Shown here: one piece after another, positions 41,428 to 50,805 of the stretch
Layout: every line of letters starts with the position of its first letter
Numbering within the stretch: position 1 is the first letter of the stretch
Made by a program: the position numbers and the translations under genes
Notes under the pieces: model-generated
Database searches by the model: none
Told to the model about the DNA's origin: nothing
Seen by the model: only the letters and a program-made list of their open reading frames with translations
Assembly (NCBI RefSeq): GCF_002886045.1
Contig: NZ_CP025791.1
Coordinates: 62,001-126,000, forward strand
Direction of reading: 5' to 3'
DNA: 64,000 bases
Origin: Flavivirga eckloniae
GTDB lineage: Bacteria > Bacteroidota > Bacteroidia > Flavobacteriales > Flavobacteriaceae

Positions 41428-42555
41428 TCACACTAGCTCTTTGTAAAAGCGCACCCATTCGTTAGAGATGGTTTTTGATGAAAAATTATCCTTTATATAT
41501 GTAATACCGCTTTTTCCTAATGTGTGTCGTAGATCGCTATCTTTAGATAAGATGCTCATTTTATCGTATAAATCGTCTACATCTTTCACTTTATGCCTCA
41601 ATCCAGTTTTGTTGTCCACTATAGTGTCCATTAAACCATATGCATCACTACATATAACTGGAATACCGCACGATGAAGCTTCAATAACACTCATCCCAAA
41701 ACCTTCTCTGTAACTTGGCAAGCAAAATACATCGCTAGCCTGGTAGAATATTTCGGGGGTATCTGTAGTACCTACAAAGTCAAAATGCTCTCTGTTGTTT
41801 ATAATTTCATCTATCTCGTCGAAAGCTCCTTCATCATTTCCAACCAATAATAAATAAACGTTTTCATTTTCTGAACGAAGCTTTTGATACGCCTTTGCCA
41901 ATTCAATAATACCCTTATCTTCTGTTAATCTACCAAGAAATAGATAAACAACAGTATCTTTCGATATGTTGAGTTTTTTTCTAACTTGTTCTCTTACATC
42001 TGCGTTGGGAGAGAATTTTTCTATATCTACACCACTAATGGAGCCGGTGCCTAAAACTTGGCCTTGATTTGCTTTAAGAACCTTTTCTGAAATCAGGAAA
42101 TTTCTTTGAGAATTTCCGTCAACTAAAATATGCGTTGAAAAACTTACAATAATCTTATCTAATACTTTTAAAATAGATCTGAAGGTACCCGTTTTTGTAG
42201 CCCATACTTGTCCTGTGAAAATATGGATTCGTGTTTTTATTCCAGCTAATTTTCCAGCAATAGCAGTAGTTAAACCCGCTTTTGGTGTAAGCGAGTGTAT
42301 AGAATGAAATTTATTTTGCTTAAAGTATTTATATAAATCATAAATAGCTTTAATATCTTTTATAACGTTTATGTTTCGGTTAATGGATATACTTTTATAG
42401 CTATTATATTCGAAGTTATCCATAACATCTCTGGTTTTGTCATCAATATTGGCGACAAGATAGATATTGTAATCCTCTGTTAATTTTTCAAAATGGTTTT
42501 TTAAAAAATAAAACGAGTAGGGCGATGATACAATAAAACAAATATTTTTTTTCAT
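41428..42555 (-). CDS. Glycosyltransferase family 4 (PglA-like)
   Basis: 375 residues, GT-B fold. The N-terminal domain shows the SLTPKAGLTTAIAGKLAGIK segment seen in PglA/WbaZ-type transferases. The C-terminal domain has FLGRLTEDKGIIELAKAY and PSYREGFGMSVIEASSCG with the Glu pair. PglA adds the second sugar (GalNAc) to bacillosamine, which fits the PglC/E/F genes nearby, but donor specificity is inferred only. It lies 20 bases after the GT2 gene. Confidence 0.9.
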   Translation of the reverse strand: MKKNICFIVSSPYSFYFLKNHFEKLTEDYNIYLVANIDDKTRDVMDNFEYNSYKSISINRNINVIKDIKAIYDLYKYFKQNKFHSIHSLTPKAGLTTAIAGKLAGIKTRIHIFTGQVWATKTGTFRSILKVLDKIIVSFSTHILVDGNSQRNFLISEKVLKANQGQVLGTGSISGVDIEKFSPNADVREQVRKKLNISKDTVVYLFLGRLTEDKGIIELAKAYQKLRSENENVYLLLVGNDEGAFDEIDEIINNREHFDFVGTTDTPEIFYQASDVFCLPSYREGFGMSVIEASSCGIPVICSDAYGLMDTIVDNKTGLRHKVKDVDDLYDKMSILSKDSDLRHTLGKSGITYIKDNFSSKTISNEWVRFYKELV

Positions 42556-42575
42556 AATCGGTGTTATGTGTATTT

Positions 42576-43556
42576 CTACTTAAAAATAACCTTATGCAAA
42601 GGTCGTGTAACTTTAAATAACCAAAAGTTATGTAAAAAGATTTTTCTAAAAAGATCTTTGGATTTCTCCGATAGCGAATGGCTCACATGTAAAAGATCTT
42701 CACTTTTTAATCGGTTTTTTACTTCTATGATTTGTTTGTAAGGTCTGTTGTTTTTTACGAGTTGGTAAAAAATGGTGACATTGATAAAGCTTAATCGAAA
42801 CCCGAAGTATTTTTCTGTTTGGTCATTTTGCTCAGCTTTTTCGCTTAACGATTTAGTGATTTTAAGAACCTTTATTAAATCCTGAAGCATTTTTTCTTTT
42901 TTTGCTTCACTCGTATTTCGTGTAATGGAATCGGGCGATTGCAAATAATGTGCTCCTATATTTTTAACTCCCATAACCTTATTGGCCTGATAAAATACAC
43001 GGGTGTTAAATTCGAAATCTTCAATGTAGATCTTTTCCAGAAATAAATTATCGACTAGCAATTCTCTTTTATATAGCTTGTTGCATGCCGAGTTCATGTA
43101 TTTGTATCTGTTACAATAATCTACGCCATTGTAAACTTTGCCATCGCTATCCATTGAGACTTCGTATGCAATTTCCCCATCTGGTAATACACCTTGGGAG
43201 CCAAATTCTAGGACATCTAATTCATTTTGAATAGCAATGTCTGTAAGAGGTTTAAAGGCATCGGGTAACAGGTAGTCGTCTGCATCAAGAAAAAGCAAAT
43301 AGTTACCATTAGCATTTTGTATTCCTGTATTTCTTGCACCACCTAAGCCTTTATTCTTTTGAGATATTACCTTAATGTTTGTGTGTGTGTTTGCTATCTC
43401 GTTTGCTAAGGATAAACTGTTGTCTGGCGATTCATCATTAACCATGATTATTTCAAACTCATCTTCGTTTAAACCTTGGTTAAAGGTAGAAGCAACACAC
43501 TTTTCAAGGTATTGCTCTACATTGTACATTGGTATGACTATACTTAATTTAATCAT
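42576..43556 (-). CDS. Glycosyltransferase family 2
   Basis: 326 residues. GT-A fold: LSIVIPMYNVEQYLEKCVAS at the start, VNDESPDNSL, KNKGLGGARNTGIQNA, and the metal-binding FLDADDYLL. The second half has the 'YIEDFEFNTRVFY' catalytic ED region. It transfers one sugar from a nucleotide donor. Its start overlaps the EpsG gene stop by one base, showing coupled translation. Confidence 0.92.
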   Translation of the reverse strand: MIKLSIVIPMYNVEQYLEKCVASTFNQGLNEDEFEIIMVNDESPDNSLSLANEIANTHTNIKVISQKNKGLGGARNTGIQNANGNYLLFLDADDYLLPDAFKPLTDIAIQNELDVLEFGSQGVLPDGEIAYEVSMDSDGKVYNGVDYCNRYKYMNSACNKLYKRELLVDNLFLEKIYIEDFEFNTRVFYQANKVMGVKNIGAHYLQSPDSITRNTSEAKKEKMLQDLIKVLKITKSLSEKAEQNDQTEKYFGFRLSFINVTIFYQLVKNNRPYKQIIEVKNRLKSEDLLHVSHSLSEKSKDLFRKIFLHNFWLFKVTRPLHKVIFK

Positions 43557-44653
43557 TATAAATAATTGTAATAAAGGAACATAAGATACGTGAACATAAA
43601 ATAAAACAGTAACACTTTTCCAATAACGATATGCTGTCTTTTGAAAAACTTTTCGGATATAAACGGATATATAATGACCAGTGGCATTAAAAACCAGGAT
43701 AGATAGGCGAATCTATTCGAAAAGTTTGCTCTAATAACTAAAATCCAAAAGGCATTAGCTGTTAGGTAGATATTGAACAATTGAATGAAAATAGGGTCTT
43801 GATATTTCTTCTTAAAAACAAAATAAGCACCACTTACTACGGCGAACGAACTGTAAAAAAGAAAATCGAACCTAAAACTAGTATTTGCGAAATCCTGATG
43901 TTTATCTCCAGTTAAATAGCCGCTTAATCTGTCGTCGGCAAATCCTAATTGGGCGAATAGGTTTTCCCAAAAGCTACCTAATGCTAATGATAACGGTATG
44001 GCTAATACCCAGCCGTACATGTACCATTTAGGGTTTTTAACAAAAAGCGTTAATATGTATGCACCTACAGGTAACAGCATGGTTTGATGAAATAAGCAGG
44101 ATATTGCTGCAACAGGTATAAGCACTGATTTTCTATCGTGATAGGCTAAAGCTAATACGAATAATGATGTTGCCATCCCATTTCTAATACCATTAACGCC
44201 ATAAGTCCAAAATGAAAATGAAACCACAAACATGAAGAATGCATAAAACCAGTATTTTGCAAAGAATCTTTTTGAAGCTATAAAAAGCGGTACAATGTAA
44301 ATCACCTCACATAACAGGAAAAAGCCATTAACGGGAATAACAGCCGAACATATTTTCATGAATTGATGAAAGAACAAGTCGTTCTGTATCGTTATTTCAC
44401 CGCCCGCAGCATAGTTATTATATATCCGTGCATAGGTAATCATATCGACAAAATACTTACCACTTATTGGGCGTAAGCCCATATATAAAGTTAATGATAC
44501 CAGAATAAAATATCCCATAAAACGGATATAGCCGATATTTTTCCTTTCGTTTATATCCAATAGAAATGTATGGAATAGGGTAACTAATGCTATAGCAAAG
44601 GCAGAGTAAATAAAAACCCTATAATAATATTCTAATGGTATAAGTTCTAGCAT
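43556..44653 (-). CDS. EpsG-type polysaccharide polymerase (Wzy-like)
   Basis: 365 residues with 9-10 membrane helices. EpsG-family landmarks are YMGLRPISGKYFVDMITYARIY and NGIRNGMATSLFVLALAYH, matching the EpsG 'RxGxxxD' and 'NxxRqxxA' patterns. It joins repeat units on the periplasmic side. In this operon there is a Wzx flippase, so this is the probable polymerase of the Wzx/Wzy system. It lies 13 bases after a GT4 gene and overlaps the GT2 gene by one base. Confidence 0.82.
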   Translation of the reverse strand: MLELIPLEYYYRVFIYSAFAIALVTLFHTFLLDINERKNIGYIRFMGYFILVSLTLYMGLRPISGKYFVDMITYARIYNNYAAGGEITIQNDLFFHQFMKICSAVIPVNGFFLLCEVIYIVPLFIASKRFFAKYWFYAFFMFVVSFSFWTYGVNGIRNGMATSLFVLALAYHDRKSVLIPVAAISCLFHQTMLLPVGAYILTLFVKNPKWYMYGWVLAIPLSLALGSFWENLFAQLGFADDRLSGYLTGDKHQDFANTSFRFDFLFYSSFAVVSGAYFVFKKKYQDPIFIQLFNIYLTANAFWILVIRANFSNRFAYLSWFLMPLVIIYPFISEKFFKRQHIVIGKVLLFYFMFTYLMFLYYNYL

Positions 44654-44666
44654 ACTTTACTAATGG

Positions 44667-45878
44667 TTATTTTATGTTTAGATATTTCTCTGAAACAACT
44701 TCAACATCAAATTTATTAAGCAGTTTGTCTCGCTCATTTAACAAATTGTCTTTCAATTTAGTTGATTCGAGCGCATATTCAAGGGCGTCTGCAAATTTTT
44801 CTTCTTCAGGTATTGAAACATCTTTTTTAGGAATTCCTAAAGTGCCTTTGTATAGGTTGGGGGTTACTATTCCCGATTCAACAAATACGTTATCATGTTT
44901 AACATCATGCGACTGTAAACTCATTAATTCTATAATACCATCGGTACAATATGAGGATACTACAGGTGTGCCAACAGCTATCGATTCTACAATAACGTTT
45001 GGTGTACCCTCGTAATGGGATGCCAATGCTAGAACGTTTGCTTGTTTTAAATATTTATAGGGATTACTTTTTCTTCCTAAAAAATGAATATTATTGATAA
45101 CATTATATTTATTGGCAAGCTCCTTAACATAATTCGTTACTGCCATATTGCCGTCTCCAACAAAAATGAGATTGGCATCTACACTTTTTTGTTGTAATAA
45201 ATGGAAGGCTTTAATTAAATGCCAGGGTGATTTTTGGACAGATAACCTTCCAATAAACAAAATTGTCTTTTTTGAAAACAATTCCAGTTCTTCCTTATCG
45301 TCTATAGATTCTTCGGATAGCTCTACAAGTCTGTTTACATTATGAGGATTGTAAATGACTTCTATTTTCTCAGGAAATTTAAAACCACAATTCTCAATTA
45401 AATCGCGTTTAATATCGTTACTAATGCAAACAACTTTGTTGAATGCTCCATACAATTTTTTGTAGCTAAACCTGATTAGTTTGTTAAAACTATTGTTATC
45501 GTTTAGCTCAACGCTTTTAAGGGCATGTATGCTGCTTATTTTGTTTTCTTTGGTAAATGTTAGCGAACTGAATATATTAGCCATATCTCCGAACGCAATG
45601 GAGTGTGTGGCATTTTCCTTTTTTAAGATTTTTCTAATTTTAAATGGTGCTAAAACATAGAATAAAACTCTTTTTAAAGGGTTTAGTTCGTAAAAATCCT
45701 TATCGCTTAAAAAATATTCGTCGTTATCGTTAAAGTTTATAATGTCGGTTTTTAGCTTAATTAACTTAATGGCCTTAACATTATATCCTTTAGATCGATA
45801 ATGATTGTAAAATGTAAGTGCTAAACGCTCCATGCCTCCAACACTTCCATATGGCATTATTAAAACAATGTTTTTCAT
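44667..45878 (-). CDS. Glycosyltransferase family 4
   Basis: 403 residues, GT-B fold. N-terminus: IVLIMPYGSVGGMERLALTF, a glycine-rich acceptor-domain start. C-terminal: LFIGRLSVQKSPWHLIKAF and ASHYEGTPNVIVESIAVGTP with the catalytic Glu. Near the C-terminus lies an insertion (ELMSLQSHDVKHDNVFVESG) before the last helices. It lies one base after the neighbouring GT4 gene, so the two are translationally coupled. Donor and linkage unknown. Confidence 0.9.
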   Translation of the reverse strand: MKNIVLIMPYGSVGGMERLALTFYNHYRSKGYNVKAIKLIKLKTDIINFNDNDEYFLSDKDFYELNPLKRVLFYVLAPFKIRKILKKENATHSIAFGDMANIFSSLTFTKENKISSIHALKSVELNDNNSFNKLIRFSYKKLYGAFNKVVCISNDIKRDLIENCGFKFPEKIEVIYNPHNVNRLVELSEESIDDKEELELFSKKTILFIGRLSVQKSPWHLIKAFHLLQQKSVDANLIFVGDGNMAVTNYVKELANKYNVINNIHFLGRKSNPYKYLKQANVLALASHYEGTPNVIVESIAVGTPVVSSYCTDGIIELMSLQSHDVKHDNVFVESGIVTPNLYKGTLGIPKKDVSIPEEEKFADALEYALESTKLKDNLLNERDKLLNKFDVEVVSEKYLNIK

Positions 45879-45879
45879 T

Positions 45880-46977
45880 TTAATGTATTAAGCTTTTAAA
45901 CAGGTTGTCCCATTTCTCCATAATCTTAACTGGTAAATAGTTTTTTGCTTTTACTTCTGCTTTTTGTCCCATGTCCTTTCTAAGCTCAGGGTTTTCTATA
46001 AGCTCGTTAATTGATGTAGCAAAACCTTCAACATCTCCGTTCTCAACTAATAGTCCGTCTTGACGTTGCGAAATTATATCTGATGGCCCATGTGGACAAT
46101 CAAACGATACGCAGGGTAATCCATAAGCCATGGCCTCGATAAGCACCATGCCAAAACCTTCAAAACGAGAGGACATCACATATATTGATGCCTCTTTATA
46201 CTTGTCCTGAATATTTTTTACTGGTTTATGGAAATTCACACTATCTGATATGCCTAGTTCGTTTGCTGTTTCTTGCAGATGTAAGCTTTCATCAATTTTC
46301 CCAAAGATCTTCAATGTCCAATCGGGATGTTTTTCTGCTACTTGTTTCCAACTTTGCAATAAACGCTCGTATCCTTTTTGGTAAGATTGTCTTCCAACGG
46401 CTAGAACCGTTTTGTTGCTTAGTTTTGAAGGTTCATCAGGAAGAAAGGGCAGGGGGTTCGATATTACCACCATGTTTTTCAACGCCCATTCATCTAAATT
46501 ACCGTTTGTAAGCACCACAAAATTATCATACTTTTTAGCTGTATATTGCATTAATGCATATTTAGCTTTTTGAAAGATTGATGCGACAAAACTAGTTTTA
46601 TCTGTTGTTACTTCTACTTGCTTAGAAACGTGTCTTTCGTAAATCATCGGGCAAGGTTTTTTTATAAAACGTGGTACAAAAAAACCTTTTAAACCATCAT
46701 CGCACACCGAAATAACATCTGGACTTACCTTTTTTACAATGTTTCGAATGCCTTTTAAATATTGAGAAAAGGCGCTGAAAGCATTGCCGTTCGTAGTAAT
46801 GTCATGATAAATTAACTTATCACTAAAATTATAAAACAACGGTGTGTCCCTTTGGTTGAGTGTTAATATATGCACTTCGTAACCAAGCTCGTCGGCTAGA
46901 TAGCTGGCTTTAATGGAAAGTACTCTTTCCAGCCCAGCAGCTCCACAAATTTGATTAGTTATGTACAATAGTTTCAT
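45880..46977 (-). CDS. Glycosyltransferase family 4
   Basis: 365 residues, GT-B fold. N-terminus: LYITNQICGAAGLERVLSIK. C-terminal: AVGRQSYQKGYERLLQSW and SSRFEGFGMVLIEAMAYGLP with the Glu pair. It resembles GT4 proteins of the type that act on N-acetylgalactosamine or glucose, but donor is not assignable. Position: 13 bases after the pyruvyltransferase gene. Confidence 0.9.
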   Translation of the reverse strand: MKLLYITNQICGAAGLERVLSIKASYLADELGYEVHILTLNQRDTPLFYNFSDKLIYHDITTNGNAFSAFSQYLKGIRNIVKKVSPDVISVCDDGLKGFFVPRFIKKPCPMIYERHVSKQVEVTTDKTSFVASIFQKAKYALMQYTAKKYDNFVVLTNGNLDEWALKNMVVISNPLPFLPDEPSKLSNKTVLAVGRQSYQKGYERLLQSWKQVAEKHPDWTLKIFGKIDESLHLQETANELGISDSVNFHKPVKNIQDKYKEASIYVMSSRFEGFGMVLIEAMAYGLPCVSFDCPHGPSDIISQRQDGLLVENGDVEGFATSINELIENPELRKDMGQKAEVKAKNYLPVKIMEKWDNLFKSLIH

Positions 46978-46990
46978 AAGCTTATATATC

Positions 46991-47956
46991 TTATTTTACA
47001 AAAGCTCTGCACTTTTCTTTTAATGGTTCAGCTAACTTATGGTGTAATCCTAAATTGGTAACAGAGGTATCTTTGTTTATTTTACCTTCTAAATCAAAAT
47101 TAGCACTCCAGCTACCATCGTCGTTTACGTCAATTCTATTGAACAGCTCTAAAATACCATCAAATCTACAAGTGTCTACAAACGTATTGAAGCTGTTTAA
47201 AAAGATTACTGGCGTATTCATGGCTAAACATGGTAAAGCACAATGAATTCTTGATGTGATAACCAATTTTGCTTTGGCGTATTTTTTCAAACATTCTTCG
47301 GCATATAGAAACTTTTCTTCTTCGGTTTGTTGACCTGGAGGAAGTATTTGAGTTACGTAATTAGCGCTTTCAAGTAAGTCTTGATCTACTACTTTTTTAA
47401 GCTGATTGTTTATTTTTCCTAATTTGAAGATATCACCATTAAGTGTACTTCTAACCAAGTGTTTTGCACTTAGGGATACTTTTTCTTTAGTGGGGTAATT
47501 GTAAAAAGGATCTACAATATAAATATCGTCACCTCGCTCGGAGTCGTCAACTTTATAGTTGTCTAAAGTAAGCGTTAAACACCCAGTAAAATAGGCGTCG
47601 ATTCCCTTTTCTTGAAGTATTTGTACAGTATATTTATCTCTACACCCAATAGGTTGGTGTTTTTTAAGGTAGGCGATACCTTTTTCGCTAAGCATGAATG
47701 GTGCCGCAGTATTATTCATGTGAAACGACACGAATAAAGGCATAACGTCTTCACTAGGTACCCAGTGCATAATGTTATGGGTAAACCACCCGTTCATAAT
47801 TAACTTGGTAGGTCCTTTTGCGTATTCCCCTAATTTCTCTCTGTTCATAAACTCGTCAACAGCAGGTAAATATTGCCTTGCAGCTAAACTTTGAACATAA
47901 TCGCCAACGTTATATTTTTCTTTACTTTCTCTGTATGTTAGTAGTCCGTGTTTCAT
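46991..47956 (-). CDS. Polysaccharide pyruvyltransferase-family protein
   Basis: 321 residues. The N-terminus has NVGDYVQSLAARQYLP, typical of the family, and the C-terminal domain has KLVITSRIHCALPCLAMNTPVIFLNS with the conserved His and Arg. GCRDKYTVQILQEKG corresponds to the middle motif. Members add a pyruvate ketal to sugars from phosphoenolpyruvate (CsaB type) or act as structurally related glycosyltransferases, so a ketal on a polymer residue is likely but not certain. It overlaps the PP-loop gene by four bases. Confidence 0.85.
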   Translation of the reverse strand: MKHGLLTYRESKEKYNVGDYVQSLAARQYLPAVDEFMNREKLGEYAKGPTKLIMNGWFTHNIMHWVPSEDVMPLFVSFHMNNTAAPFMLSEKGIAYLKKHQPIGCRDKYTVQILQEKGIDAYFTGCLTLTLDNYKVDDSERGDDIYIVDPFYNYPTKEKVSLSAKHLVRSTLNGDIFKLGKINNQLKKVVDQDLLESANYVTQILPPGQQTEEEKFLYAEECLKKYAKAKLVITSRIHCALPCLAMNTPVIFLNSFNTFVDTCRFDGILELFNRIDVNDDGSWSANFDLEGKINKDTSVTNLGLHHKLAEPLKEKCRAFVK

Positions 47957-49239
47957 ATCTTATTGTATCTTATTCTTTTGTAAAATTCATATAATTTTGA
48001 AAATTTATTACGAATAATAAATTTCTTTATAGCTAGCTTATTTACTTTTTCTTCGTTTTTATTTATAATCTGTTTTAAATCTAGTGCAACAAATTTCTTT
48101 AAAAGCTCTTTTTCTTTTCCCTCATCTTCAATAACAAAGAAGGGCTTGTTTTCTTTTACTTTTTCCTGTAAACACCACCATTCGTACTCCAACCCTTTGC
48201 TCATTGTTGTGTTTTCGTTGAAATTTGAAAAGATACGATCGTAGAAGTTGTCGGGTACTTCTAATCCGAACTTTTCTGGGTTATCGTTAGCCAAGATAAT
48301 ACCTAAAATGGTTCTTTGGCATTTGGCACATTTATTACAGTTGGCGCCATTTCGTAGTTCGGAATAACACACTCGTAATTTTATAGATGTGTTGTTGGTG
48401 TTAACATAGGAAACCACGTTTTCAACTTTGTTGGTACGTCTTAAATGGTATCCATCGTGGATAACATTACAGGTGGCCCATTTCATTTTTTCGTCTATAT
48501 TCGGACTAGAGCCCCAACCAAAATCAACTTCGTTAGTATTTGATGATCCTATGAGGATATTATCAAAATTCAACTTATAGCTTAATGGCGCTAAAACGCC
48601 CAACAAAGCCATGCCATGCTGAATTTTACCCCACCATCCTATATCTACCAAAAGCTCAATTTTATAAGTGTAAAAGTCCCTTACATTGGTTTCTATATAT
48701 TGAAGCATATCGTTTGGAACAATGTGCTCTTCTTTATTAAATCTTTTAAAATCTTCCCAACGCTTGGTGTCTCCAATTTCGATATCTGCACCATGAATTG
48801 AAATTAGGTACGGGTTTAAATCATAATTTCTGGTATATGATTCGAATGAGTCTAAACCACCGCTAAATAATAAGGCAGATTTGTTTTCACTAATTGTATT
48901 CTTAATTAGGGACTTTGCAACTAGGTCACCTTTTAAGCTTTTGTTGGGATGGTATTTTGTGAATTCTTCTTTTAAATTAATTAAAGCATTGTAGAACGTT
49001 TCGTCAACTTCATTTATATGTACATCGAATCCAACAAACCATGCGATAGGCATTAAGTTTGCCAAAAGTGGTATTACTGCAATGCTTTCTGGGATATCGC
49101 TTACGTTAATTTGATACTTAGAGTAATATGGATTATTTAGGTTGAAGTATTTTGAAAATGATTTGGCAACGCTATAGTCATAGCATATTTTTTTGCCATC
49201 ATCTTCAAAACTTATCTTATTTAATATAAAGCCTTCCAT
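47953..49239 (-). CDS. PP-loop ATPase with a QueC-like zinc knuckle
   Basis: 428 residues. The PP-loop is LLFSGGLDSFES (SGGLDS at 126-131). A zinc site C-x9-C-x2-C-x2-C uses Cys290, 300, 303 and 306, close to the QueC pattern. QueC is about 220 residues; this protein is twice as long, with an extra N-terminal domain and a C-terminal helical tail rich in Lys, and lies in a glycan operon with no queuosine genes. It probably adenylates a carboxylate to form an amide or nitrile-like group on a sugar acid. GalNAcA-type precursors are made nearby. It overlaps the pyruvyltransferase gene by four bases and lies two bases after the flippase. Confidence 0.7.
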   Translation of the reverse strand: MEGFILNKISFEDDGKKICYDYSVAKSFSKYFNLNNPYYSKYQINVSDIPESIAVIPLLANLMPIAWFVGFDVHINEVDETFYNALINLKEEFTKYHPNKSLKGDLVAKSLIKNTISENKSALLFSGGLDSFESYTRNYDLNPYLISIHGADIEIGDTKRWEDFKRFNKEEHIVPNDMLQYIETNVRDFYTYKIELLVDIGWWGKIQHGMALLGVLAPLSYKLNFDNILIGSSNTNEVDFGWGSSPNIDEKMKWATCNVIHDGYHLRRTNKVENVVSYVNTNNTSIKLRVCYSELRNGANCNKCAKCQRTILGIILANDNPEKFGLEVPDNFYDRIFSNFNENTTMSKGLEYEWWCLQEKVKENKPFFVIEDEGKEKELLKKFVALDLKQIINKNEEKVNKLAIKKFIIRNKFSKLYEFYKRIRYNKI

Positions 49240-49241
49240 GA

Positions 49242-50771
49242 TTATTTTTTGTTTACTTTGTTTAATACGGATTTAAAGGAATTTTTAAACAATTCTTTTT
49301 CAAAGTCGATCATTCCTAAAAAGTAAATTATAAGCCCGTATGCTACGGTGTAAGTTGTTCCTTTTATTACAAAATTCACCCAGCCGTCTCCAGGTATATA
49401 GTTTACAAAATAGCTTAAGCCAACTACTATTAGTAAGGCTAAACAGGTTTTGTTTAGTAGTTCTTTAAAAAATCTTATAATGTTCAATCCTATAGTTTTG
49501 TGGTAATAAAAATTCATGACATTTTGAACAATTAACCATCCGGATATAGAACCAGACATCATACCAATAGCCCCATAGGGTTTTGCTAGAAAAGCGCCTG
49601 TGGCTGTTCCTATTATCATAAAGGATAAATACAGAATAGCTTTGAACGATAATTTGTTTTTGGCTTCTAGTATTGAATTACCAAACCCTTGAATTAAAGG
49701 TAGGGTATAGGCTACCATAATCATTAATGCGATTATCCAGGATTCGTAACTGCCTTCTTCTCCTAATTCACCACCAACCCATAGATTAACAAATTGTCTA
49801 CCTAAAAAGATAAAAGCAATTAGGATATACATTAATATTATAAATGATATTCTTCCAATTTTAATCATCATGGAGGTGAGTTCTTCACCCGTTGCGTTAC
49901 CAACAGACATTTGCGTTGCTCTTGGCAGAAAAACACTGGATATGGCTGTTGAAAAAGCGCCGTAATAGGTTCCTAAAAGAATACCTATACCGTAAATGGT
50001 TAAGACTTCTGGGGTACAAACACGTCCTAGTACCCAATGGCCTGCTTTCCATTGAAAAAGTGCTACCAAGGCGAATACAAAGATCCAGGTTGAGTAACTA
50101 AAAATATGCTTTACAAATTTAACCGAGAACTCATGTAGCTTTATTCTAATTTTAAGTTTCTTAAATACGTAGTACGCCGTTATTGAAATAATAAGAATAT
50201 TGAACACGGTTTCGATAACAACGAGGGCAATGGCTTTTCCTCCAAATGATAAAACAGCAACAATGGTTAAACAACGCATAAGGTATCTAACAATATTAAG
50301 CGCCTTAGGAAAGACAAATGCCTCGTAGCCATAGCACATTCCTGTTAATGAACCTCCTGGTAGTCCTATAGCTAAATTGAATATTAACAACACAAAAATA
50401 ACTCGGGCGATTTCAATTTCTTCGGGAGTCATTTTTGTAAAATAAGAATCTATATAGTTGTAAAATATAGCTCCCAAAATGATTACGATTGTTGAAATAA
50501 TCGAGTAAAGAATCATTGTTGTAGCCAGAAAATTTTCAAGTCCTTTTTTGTCTTTTTCTGCTTTATATTTAGCTACAAACCGTATGGTGGTATTGTTTAG
50601 TCCGAAATCTAAAAGGGAAATAGTACCTACCAGTGCCCCCACGGTTAGGTATATGCCATATTCATTTTTTCCCAAATGATTCAATATGAATGGAGTCATC
50701 AATAACCCTATTACATTGGTTAAAAATATGGTTACGTAATTTAATAATGCTCCTTTTTTTAGTTGGCTCAA
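49242..50771 (-). CDS. wzx: Wzx-type polysaccharide flippase
   Basis: 509 residues with about 12-14 membrane helices in the MATE/Wzx fold. The N-terminus is LKKGALLNYVTIFLTNVIGL; then 'FILNHLGKNEYGIYLTVGAL' and 'LLDFGLNNTTIRFVAKY' are typical. It moves the lipid-linked repeat unit from the cytoplasmic to the periplasmic leaflet. It is followed two bases later by the PP-loop gene and preceded by the dehydrogenase gene with a 34-base gap. Confidence 0.93.
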   Translation of the reverse strand: MSQLKKGALLNYVTIFLTNVIGLLMTPFILNHLGKNEYGIYLTVGALVGTISLLDFGLNNTTIRFVAKYKAEKDKKGLENFLATTMILYSIISTIVIILGAIFYNYIDSYFTKMTPEEIEIARVIFVLLIFNLAIGLPGGSLTGMCYGYEAFVFPKALNIVRYLMRCLTIVAVLSFGGKAIALVVIETVFNILIISITAYYVFKKLKIRIKLHEFSVKFVKHIFSYSTWIFVFALVALFQWKAGHWVLGRVCTPEVLTIYGIGILLGTYYGAFSTAISSVFLPRATQMSVGNATGEELTSMMIKIGRISFIILMYILIAFIFLGRQFVNLWVGGELGEEGSYESWIIALMIMVAYTLPLIQGFGNSILEAKNKLSFKAILYLSFMIIGTATGAFLAKPYGAIGMMSGSISGWLIVQNVMNFYYHKTIGLNIIRFFKELLNKTCLALLIVVGLSYFVNYIPGDGWVNFVIKGTTYTVAYGLIIYFLGMIDFEKELFKNSFKSVLNKVNKK

Positions 50772-50805
50772 AACTCTAGGTTTTATCTGGTTATCAGATT
50801 ATAAT

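Noticed and set aside
47953-49239. Label as QueC for queuosine biosynthesis
   Set aside because: It is twice the QueC length, has extra domains and lies in a glycan operon with no other queuosine gene, although the PP-loop and zinc sites are QueC-like.
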